DNA of 64,000 nucleotides from Piscinibacter gummiphilus (GTDB taxonomy: Bacteria > Pseudomonadota > Gammaproteobacteria > Burkholderiales > Burkholderiaceae_C). How positions within the stretch are numbered: the stretch's first letter is position 1; every line of letters starts with the position of its first letter. Made by a program: the position numbers and the translations under genes. A model generated the notes under the pieces. The model saw only the letters and a list, made by a program, of their open reading frames with translations, ran no database searches and was not told the DNA's origin. The stretch is taken from NCBI RefSeq assembly GCF_002116905.1, contig NZ_CP015118.1, positions 1,860,001-1,924,000 on the forward strand. Reading direction: 5' to 3'. Positions 58,485-64,000 of the stretch are shown piece after piece.

Positions 58485-59263
58485 GGCATCACCACCGAGG
58501 AGACGAGGAGTTGAGTGTAAGGATGCTGCGGATCGTCGAGCACCCGGTCGGTCAGGCCCTGCTCGACGATGCGGCCCTGCTGCATCACGAGCGTGCGGTG
58601 GGCGAGCAGGCGCGCCACGCCGAGGTCGTGCGTGACGACGAGCGCGCACAGGTGCATGCGGGCGACGAGCACGCGCACGAGGTCGAGCAGGCGGGCCTGC
58701 ACCGACACGTCGAGGCCCGACGTGGGTTCGTCCATCAGCACGAGGCGCGGGCGGGTCACGAGGTTGCGTGCGATCTGCAGGCGCTGGCGCATGCCGCCCG
58801 AGAAGGCGCGCGGGCTGTCGTCGACACGGGCCGGGTCGAGCTCCACGCGCTCCATCCACTCACAGGCGCTGGCGTGCAGCTGCCCGTGGTGCCGCTGGCC
58901 GAGGGCCATCAGGCGTTCGCTGACGTTGGCGCCGGCACTCACGTTCAGGCGCAGGCCGTCGGCCGCGTGCTGTTCGACGAAGCCCCATTCGGTGCGGGCG
59001 AGTTCGCGGCGTTCGCGTTCGGGCAGGCCGTGCACGTCGACCTTGCGGCCGTCGGCGGTGCGGTAGAGCACCTGGCCTTCGAGCGGGGCGATGCGGCCGG
59101 CGATGCAGTTGAGCAGCGTGCTCTTGCCCGAGCCGGATTCGCCGACGATGGCGACCACCTCGCCGGGGTACAGGGACAGCGCCGCATCGCGCACCGCCCA
59201 GCGGGTGCCGGCGTTCGCGAAGCGGTGGCTGAGGGCGTCCACGCGCAGCAGCGGTTCGTTCAT
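58481..59263 (-). CDS. phnK: C-P lyase complex ATPase PhnK
   Basis: A 260-residue ABC-type ATPase that docks on the PhnGHIJ core. Walker A GESGSGKST; VEQHAADGLRLNVSAGANVSE Q-loop region is PhnK-specific; FSGGMRQRLQIARNL signature; LVLMDEPTSGLD; VTHDLGVARLL. Overlaps its neighbours. Confidence 0.95.
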   Translation of the reverse strand: MNEPLLRVDALSHRFANAGTRWAVRDAALSLYPGEVVAIVGESGSGKSTLLNCIAGRIAPLEGQVLYRTADGRKVDVHGLPERERRELARTEWGFVEQHAADGLRLNVSAGANVSERLMALGQRHHGQLHASACEWMERVELDPARVDDSPRAFSGGMRQRLQIARNLVTRPRLVLMDEPTSGLDVSVQARLLDLVRVLVARMHLCALVVTHDLGVARLLAHRTLVMQQGRIVEQGLTDRVLDDPQHPYTQLLVSSVVMP

Positions 59264-59724
59264 CGTGCACCTCCGAGCGGCACCACGAAGCTGAAGCCGT
59301 GGCGCTGGAAGCCGAGGTTGTCGTAGAAGGCATGCGCTGCCTCGCGCTTCTCGTTCGACGACAGCGCGAGTTTGTAGCAGCCGGCGGCCGAGGCGCGCTC
59401 CATGGCCTCGTGGATCAGCCGGCGGCCGATGCCCTTGCCCTGTGCGGCAGGGTGCACCGCCACGTCTTCCACCAGCGCGGCGGGGGCCGTGGCGTGGGCC
59501 AGCAGCGGCAGGATGAAGAGCGTGAGGGTGCCGAGGGGCTGGCCGTCGCCGGACTCGGCGATGAACACGTGGGCACCGGCCTTGCGGAGGGCCGACCAGT
59601 GCGCCGCGGCGCGTTCGGGGTCGTTTTCTCCGGGGCGGTCGATGCCGGAGGTCTCGTACAGCATCAGCAGGTTCGGCACGTCGCGCGCCGTGGCGTCGCG
59701 CACGGTGATGACGGGATCGGTCAC
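59260..59724 (-). CDS. GNAT acetyltransferase (PhnO-like position)
   Basis: A 154-residue GNAT fold. VITVRDATARDVPNLLMLY start, ALVEDVAVHPAAQGKGIGRRLI carries the acetyl-CoA loop (QGKGIG), and LALSSNEKREAAHAFYDNLG the C-terminal pattern. It is inserted between phnJ and phnK with four-base overlaps. E. coli PhnO acetylates aminoalkylphosphonates before C-P lyase; an equivalent role is inferred. GTG start at 59724 overlaps the phnJ stop. Confidence 0.85.
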   Translation of the reverse strand: MTDPVITVRDATARDVPNLLMLYETSGIDRPGENDPERAAAHWSALRKAGAHVFIAESGDGQPLGTLTLFILPLLAHATAPAALVEDVAVHPAAQGKGIGRRLIHEAMERASAAGCYKLALSSNEKREAAHAFYDNLGFQRHGFSFVVPLGGAR

Positions 59725-60566
59725 AGGGGGGCTCCTTCGGCGGCCTCGCGCTGCTCGCGGCAGTGGTCGGTGTCCGAACAGGTGTGGAGGGGGACGCCGT
59801 CGGAGGTGGGCACCTCGTCGAGCCAGGTGGTGGTGCTGCCGCACAGCGCGCACGCGTGTTCGGGCATGGGCACCTCGAACGGATGGTCCTCGAAGTCGAG
59901 GCTCTTCACGTCCGTGTAGGGCGGCACGGCGTACAGGCGCTTCTCGCGGCCGGCGCCGAACAGCTGCAGCGCGGGGTTGCGGTGCATCTTCGGGTTGTCG
60001 AAGCTCGGGATGGGCGACGGCGACATCACGTAGCGGCCGTGCACCAGCACCGGGTGGTCGTAGCTGCTGTCCAGGCGCCCCCAGTGCGTCAGGTCCTCGT
60101 AGAGCTTCACGTGCATCAGGCCGTACTCGCGGTACGCGTGCAGGCGCGTGGCTTCGGCGCGGCGCGGCTCCAGCTTGTAGAGCGGCTCGGGCTGCGGCAC
60201 CTGGTACACGAGCACCTGATGCTCCGTGAGCGGCGCCTCGGGGATGCGGTGGCGCGTCTGGATGACCGTGGCCTCGCGGGTGCGTTCCGTGGTGGACACG
60301 CCCGTCGTGCGGCGGAAGAAGTGGCGGATGTTGACGGCGTTGGTGGTGTCGTCCGAACCCTGGTCGATCACCTTGAGCACGTCGCCCTGGCCGAGCACCG
60401 CGGCGGTCACCTGGATGCCGCCGGTGCCCCAGCCGTAGGCGAGGGGCATCTCGCGGGAGCCGAACGGCACCTGGCAGCCGGGCACGGCCACGGCCTTCAG
60501 CAGCGCGCGGCGGATCATGCGCTTGGTGCCCTCGTCGAGGTAGGCGAAGTTGTAGCCGGCGTTCAT
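59721..60566 (-). CDS. phnJ: C-P lyase radical SAM subunit PhnJ
   Basis: A 281-residue catalytic subunit that cleaves the C-P bond by radical SAM chemistry. VPGCQVPFGSREMPLAYGWG holds Gly30 (equivalent to E. coli Gly32). Iron-sulfur cysteines are C239, C242, C263 (ALC... HTC), with C269 (DHC) as E. coli Cys272, the thiyl residue. QGSDDTTNAVNIRHFFRRT is conserved. Overlaps phnI and the GNAT gene. All catalytic positions are present. Confidence 0.97.
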   Translation of the reverse strand: MNAGYNFAYLDEGTKRMIRRALLKAVAVPGCQVPFGSREMPLAYGWGTGGIQVTAAVLGQGDVLKVIDQGSDDTTNAVNIRHFFRRTTGVSTTERTREATVIQTRHRIPEAPLTEHQVLVYQVPQPEPLYKLEPRRAEATRLHAYREYGLMHVKLYEDLTHWGRLDSSYDHPVLVHGRYVMSPSPIPSFDNPKMHRNPALQLFGAGREKRLYAVPPYTDVKSLDFEDHPFEVPMPEHACALCGSTTTWLDEVPTSDGVPLHTCSDTDHCREQREAAEGAPL

Positions 60567-61645
60567 GGGGTCTCTGCTTGCTGTGCCGAACGGAGCGTGC
60601 GCACCATGTGCAATTCCGATTCGAACGTGACGTAGTGGGGCAGCTTCAGGTGCTGGACGAAACCGGAGGCCTCGATGTTGTCGCCGTGCGGCAGCGCGAA
60701 CTCCTGCTGCTGCGCGGGGCTCGTGACCTCCTCGTCGAACTCGTCGGCGCGCAGCACGCGGTCGACGAGGGACATCGCCATCGCGCGGCGTTCGCCGTGG
60801 CCGAAGGCGAGGCCGTGGCCGCGCGTGAACTGCGGCGGCGCGTTGGCGCTGCCGACGAACTGGTTGACCATCTGGCATTCGGTGAGCTCGATCTCGCCGA
60901 TCTCGATGGGAAAGCCCAGTTCGTCGGGCACCACCTCCACCGCGACGTGGCCGTGGCGCACCTCGCCGGCGAACGGGTGGGTGTTCGCATAGCCGCGCTG
61001 CGTGGAGTACGCGAGGCCCAGCAGCCAGCCCTCGTCGGCGCGCGACAGCATCTGCAGGCGGGCCGGGCGGGGCGTCGGGTACGCGGGCGGGTGGCGGGTG
61101 ATGTCGTCGGGCTCCGGGTCACCCGCCGACGGCACGGCCGGTTCGACCAGGCCTTCGTCGGCAAGGTGCTTCAGTGCGGGCGCCACGGCCGGCGGCGGTT
61201 CGGCGGACGCCGGCGTGGCGAGCGGCGCGGCGCTGCCGGCCTCCAGCAGCCGGAAGTCGAGCAGGCGCTGCGTGTAGTCGAACGTGGGGCCCAGCAGTTG
61301 GCCGCCCGGCAGGTCCTTGAAGATCGCGGAGATGCGGCGCGAGACGCGCATGCGGTCGGTGTCCACCGGTTCGGTGAACGCGAAGCGCGGCAGCGTGGTG
61401 CGGTAGGCGCGGATCAGGAACGCCGCCTCGATGGCGTCGCCCCGGGCCTGCTTCAACGCGAGCGCGGCGAGCTCGGGGTCGTACAGCGAGCCCTCGGCCA
61501 TCACGCGATCGACCAGCAGCCCGAGCTGTTCGCGGATCTGCGCGACTTCCAGCTCGCGCAGCGCGCGGTCGCCCCGGCGGGCTTCGTCGAGCAGGCGCCA
61601 CGACGCGGCGATCGCGGCCTCTCCTCCCTTGACGGCGATGTACAC
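60563..61645 (-). CDS. phnI: C-P lyase subunit PhnI
   Basis: A 360-residue core subunit that, with PhnG and PhnH, attaches phosphonate to ribose-triphosphate using ATP (nucleosidase). MYIAVKGGEAAIAASWRLLD is the universal N-terminus; RAYRTTLPRFAFTEPVDTDR, SRISAIFKDLPGGQ-like, and CQMVNQFVGSANAPPQFTRG are signature segments. It starts 3 bp after phnH. Confidence 0.96.
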   Translation of the reverse strand: MYIAVKGGEAAIAASWRLLDEARRGDRALRELEVAQIREQLGLLVDRVMAEGSLYDPELAALALKQARGDAIEAAFLIRAYRTTLPRFAFTEPVDTDRMRVSRRISAIFKDLPGGQLLGPTFDYTQRLLDFRLLEAGSAAPLATPASAEPPPAVAPALKHLADEGLVEPAVPSAGDPEPDDITRHPPAYPTPRPARLQMLSRADEGWLLGLAYSTQRGYANTHPFAGEVRHGHVAVEVVPDELGFPIEIGEIELTECQMVNQFVGSANAPPQFTRGHGLAFGHGERRAMAMSLVDRVLRADEFDEEVTSPAQQQEFALPHGDNIEASGFVQHLKLPHYVTFESELHMVRTLRSAQQAETP

Positions 61646-61648
61646 GGG

Positions 61649-62269
61649 TCAGTCCTCCAGGGCGATGCGGGTGGAACGGGGCAGGGCCGCGATCAGCGGG
61701 CCGCACGTGAGCACGAGGTCGGCGCCCCGCGGGAAATGGTGCTCGCGGGACTGGCGCTCCTGCCAGAAGGCGGTGCCGACACCCCCCACGTCCAGCGAGT
61801 GGTGGTGTTCGATGCCGGGGCCGGTGAGCCGCAGGCCGGGCGTGGCCGACAGCGACGGCACCTCCACCAGCAGCGTGGCGGCGGTGTGCGGCGCTTCGTC
61901 GGTGCCGATGGCAGCCTCGGACCACACGTCGGGCCGGGCGTCGTTCGCGGCCAGCACGAGCCAGTCGGCCTCGGTGGCGGTGTCGGCGATGCGCGCGCCG
62001 GTGTGGAAGCGCAGCCAGGCGGCCAGCGCCTCGGCGTGGGCGCCGGGGGCGAACCACACGCGCAGGTCGGGGTCGGCGACGGTCAGCAGCACGGCCGCGG
62101 TGGCGGCGCCGAGTCCGGCAGGCGGGTCGACGCGCACGGCGGCGTCGTCGAGGCTCTGCAGGCGGCCGGGGCGGGACATCGCGTCGAGCAGGCGGCGGAA
62201 CACCTGCTGCGCGTCGTGGACGGGGTCGGCGAGACCCGGGGCCAGGTCGGCCAGGGCGGTGGTGTTCAT
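61649..62269 (-). CDS. phnH: C-P lyase subunit PhnH
   Basis: A 206-residue core subunit. PVHDAQQVFRRLLDAMSRPG is the conserved N-terminal part; LLVEVPSLSA, LTGPGIEHHHSLDVGGVGTAFWQE-like (split here at HHHS) and FPRGADLVLTCGPLIAALPR follow. The start overlaps the phnG stop by one base. Confidence 0.96.
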   Translation of the reverse strand: MNTTALADLAPGLADPVHDAQQVFRRLLDAMSRPGRLQSLDDAAVRVDPPAGLGAATAAVLLTVADPDLRVWFAPGAHAEALAAWLRFHTGARIADTATEADWLVLAANDARPDVWSEAAIGTDEAPHTAATLLVEVPSLSATPGLRLTGPGIEHHHSLDVGGVGTAFWQERQSREHHFPRGADLVLTCGPLIAALPRSTRIALED

Positions 62270-62751
62270 CAGTTGGCCTCCGGCTGGAGCGTGTAGAACT
62301 GGACGCGGCTGGTGTCGGCGCGGGCCGAGTCCGCGGCGCGCCGGGCGGCGAGGGCCTCGGCCAGCGGCGCGAGCACCGCCTTCGACAGCACGGGGTGCAG
62401 CGCGGGCACCTGCAGCAGTGCGTCGAGCGAGGCGACCCACTGCGCGCGGTCCTCGTCGCGGCCCAGCACCCAGCCGACGCCGGCCGTGGCGGGGCCGTTC
62501 GCGGGCCGGTGCGTGACCACGCAGCGCGTGACGGTGGCCTCGCCCACGTTGAAGCGGTCGCCGCCGTTGGCGATGCGGGCGCGGACCATCGCGAGGCCGG
62601 TCTCGGGGCGGCGCAGCCATTCGAAGTGGTGGTCGGCGATCACCGGGGCGGCATGGGTGGCCAGCAGGTCGCGCGGGGCCTGGGCCAGCAGCGACAGCCA
62701 GGCCTGGCGGGGGGCGTGAGGAGGGGGGGTGTTCATGGCGTCGGAGTTCAT
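62269..62751 (-). CDS. phnG: C-P lyase subunit PhnG
   Basis: A 160-residue core subunit. SLLAQAPRDLLATHAAPVIA, RRPETGLAMVRARIANGGDR, FNVGEATVTRCVVTH, and VGWVLGRDEDRAQWVASLDA are family marks. ATG at 62751 follows a GTG three bases upstream; the next ATG (62736) is also possible and would leave room for a ribosome site after the PhnF palindrome. First gene of the nine-gene operon. Confidence 0.94.
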   Translation of the reverse strand: MNSDAMNTPPPHAPRQAWLSLLAQAPRDLLATHAAPVIADHHFEWLRRPETGLAMVRARIANGGDRFNVGEATVTRCVVTHRPANGPATAGVGWVLGRDEDRAQWVASLDALLQVPALHPVLSKAVLAPLAEALAARRAADSARADTSRVQFYTLQPEAN

Positions 62752-62757
62752 CACGAT

Positions 62758-62771
62758 GTCATCTAGATGAC
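62758..62771. promoter_or_regulatory. phnF operator: PhnF operator (copy 2), phnG/phnF spacer
   Basis: GTCATCTAGATGAC is a perfect 14-bp palindrome between phnG (from 62751) and phnF (from 62820), identical at its 12-bp core to the site before phnC. It would control both divergent units. A degenerate Pho box (TGGTCAA-N4-TTGTCAT on the minus strand, 62803-62820) lies to its right. Confidence 0.7.
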
Positions 62772-62819
62772 TTTATCATTGCACGCAGTATCCGAGTCGT
62801 CGATGACAATTTCTTGACC

Positions 62820-63587
62820 ATGAACCGAAATCCCGAGCTCGAACCTTCTCCCGACGTCCAGGCCGACGCCCCGCGCGGGCGGCGCTGGGAGGCCATCGCC
62901 ACCGCGCTGCGCGACGACATCGTGTCGGGCCGCATCGCGCCCGGCGAACGGTTGCCGAACGAGGCCACGCTCGCCGCGCGCTTCGAGGTGAACCGGCACA
63001 CGCTGCGCCAGGCCGTGCAGGCCCTGGTGCGCGAAGGGCACCTGCGGGTGGTGCACGGCAGCGGCACGTACGTTCGCGAGCTGGTGCTCGACTACGCGCT
63101 GCAGCGGCGCACCCGCATGAGCGAAAACGTCGCGCAGGCGGGTGAACGGGCGAAGCGCGAGCTGCTGTCCCACGAACGCGCGAAGGCGGGCGAGTGGGCC
63201 GGGCCGCTGAAGGTGCCGGCGGGCAGCGAGGTGGAGATCCTCCACACGCGCGCTTCCATCCGCGGACGGCCGGTGGGCATCTGCACCGCGGCGTACCCGT
63301 GCCCGCGGCTGTCGGGCATGGCCGAGGCGTTCAAGGCGGGCGGCGTCATCACCCAGGCGCTGAAGGACCTGGGCGTGGCCGACTACGTGCGCGTGCGCAG
63401 CACGATCTCGACGCGCCTGCCCACGCCGGCCGAGGCCGACGCGCTGGCCCGGCCGGTCACGCAGCCGGTGCTCGTCGTGCAGTACGTCAACGCGGACCTC
63501 GACGGCAAGCCGGTGGAGGCCGCCACGACGCTGTTCGCCGCCGACGCGGTGCAGCTCACGGTGGAGTCGGACGGAGAGGTCTCGTGA
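62820..63587 (+). CDS. phnF: GntR/HutC-family phosphonate regulator
   Basis: A 255-residue regulator. N-terminal GntR winged HTH (RRWEAIATALRDDIVSGRIA, then LPNEATLAARFEVNRHTLRQ, and VRVVHGSGTYV-like VVHGSGTYVRE), and a UTRA ligand domain (~95-250). PhnF represses phn genes until phosphonate or a phosphate cue is present. ATG at 62820; an in-frame TTG lies two codons earlier. The stop overlaps the DUF1045 start (GTGA). Confidence 0.95.
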   Translation: MNRNPELEPSPDVQADAPRGRRWEAIATALRDDIVSGRIAPGERLPNEATLAARFEVNRHTLRQAVQALVREGHLRVVHGSGTYVRELVLDYALQRRTRMSENVAQAGERAKRELLSHERAKAGEWAGPLKVPAGSEVEILHTRASIRGRPVGICTAAYPCPRLSGMAEAFKAGGVITQALKDLGVADYVRVRSTISTRLPTPAEADALARPVTQPVLVVQYVNADLDGKPVEAATTLFAADAVQLTVESDGEVS

Positions 63588-64000
63588 CCGCGCGGCATGC
63601 GGTCTACTGGGTGCCGCGCGAGGATCATCCGCTGTGGGCGGCCGGGGTCTCGTGGCTCTCGCGCGGTGACCATCGGGCCTCGGCCACGCGCTACGGCTTC
63701 CATGCCACGGTGAAGGCGCCGATGCGGCTGCGCGGTTCGACCGCCGGCTTCGCGGCGGCGCTGTCGGCGCTCGCGAAGGCGCATCGCGCCGTGCCGCTGC
63801 CGGCGTTCGAGGTGACGTGGCTGCGCGACTTCATGGCGCTGTGCCCCACCGCGCCGCTGCCGGCCGGCTTCGACGCGCTGGCCACCGCGTGCGTCAAGGA
63901 ACTCGACGGGTTCCGCGAGTTGCCCGACGCCGCGGAGCGCGCTCGCCGCATCCGGGGCCTCGACGAGGAGCAGGTCCGGCTGTACGACACGTGGGGCTAT
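63584..64000 (+). CDS. DUF1045 phosphonate-metabolism protein, N-terminal part
   Basis: The first 139 residues of a DUF1045 protein (about 230 residues in the family), cut by the right edge. VTARHAVYWVPREDHPLWAA, then RYGFHATVKAPMRL with the first HxT motif of the 2H phosphoesterase fold. It is typical of phn loci and is often followed by phnN. Coupled to phnF by a four-base GTGA overlap. Substrate unknown; a cyclic phosphate-ribose intermediate is a reasonable guess. Confidence 0.88.
   Translation, partial: MTARHAVYWVPREDHPLWAAGVSWLSRGDHRASATRYGFHATVKAPMRLRGSTAGFAAALSALAKAHRAVPLPAFEVTWLRDFMALCPTAPLPAGFDALATACVKELDGFRELPDAAERARRIRGLDEEQVRLYDTWGY

Noticed and set aside
62803..62820. A Pho box for the phnG operon
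   Set aside because: Only TTGTCAT and a poor TGGTCAA at 11-bp spacing are seen; too degenerate to list as a feature, mentioned under the PhnF site.
1..64000. CRISPR arrays, rRNA, tRNA genes and insertion sequences
   Set aside because: No regularly spaced repeats, cloverleaf-like segments, transposase genes or terminal inverted repeats were seen; nearly all sequence is accounted for by protein genes.

Overview
The window is about 64 kb of very GC-rich, densely coded DNA with one- to four-base gene overlaps. Its gene types point to Burkholderiales (Betaproteobacteria): a DUF2917/MocR divergent pair, Aer-like PAS chemoreceptors with the betaproteobacterial signalling domain, NhaR next to TerC, and CsbD and CHRD small proteins. 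A Rhizobacter/Piscinibacter-like (Sphaerotilaceae or Comamonadaceae) organism is my best guess from gene content alone. No rRNA, tRNA, CRISPR array, insertion sequence or phage structural gene was seen. Genes run off both edges.

Left part (1-19.2 kb): mostly housekeeping and accessory chromosomal genes. They are the end of a DHA2 drug exporter, DUF2917 with a divergent MocR regulator, ExoD, a Bax-inhibitor-1 protein, TerC with a divergent NhaR-type regulator, a diguanylate cyclase, an AttH/CrtC-like lipocalin protein, a SWIM-SNF2 helicase, an HPP-CBS membrane protein and a 23-residue membrane peptide. After these come DUF3617, NADAR, a PHB-depolymerase-like esterase, CHRD, a proline-rich peptide, CsbD, an SH3 protein, a FeeM-like N-acyl amino acid synthase and a LysR/SDR pair.

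19.3-24.85 kb: the most unusual segment. It is a tight three-gene operon with a long structured leader. It encodes an outer-membrane-type lipoprotein, a fusion of a trypsin-like protease to a SleB-type cell-wall hydrolase, and an 888-residue inner-membrane protein ending in a zinc M15 peptidase. I know of no described system with this composition. It looks like an envelope proteolysis plus peptidoglycan-cutting device of unknown trigger and target.

24.85-52 kb: a hybrid histidine kinase, a sulfotransferase plus APS kinase (PAPS) pair, small conserved proteins and LysE. An iron block follows: an FTR1-like permease and an orphan Fe(III)-binding protein with a Fur-box-like site. Next are DgkA, a TctDE-like two-component system divergent from an NMT1/NitT-type ABC transporter, LysR/GST, an HD protein, an FtsX-type ABC exporter with miaA, a branched-chain-type binding protein, and two tandem duplicated PAS chemoreceptors separated by a terminator that overlaps a FliA-type promoter.

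52-64 kb: a complete phosphonate-use locus. phnCDE plus an HD-domain oxygenase-like gene run rightward behind a four-repeat Pho box and a 12-bp palindrome. A nine-gene operon (phnG-H-I-J-GNAT-K-L-M-PPOX) runs leftward. phnF is divergent from it, translationally coupled to a DUF1045 gene that leaves the window. The same palindrome sits in the phnG/phnF intergenic region, so PhnF probably controls all units while PhoB adds phosphate-starvation control. A short degenerate GGDEF protein lies between the two phn arms.
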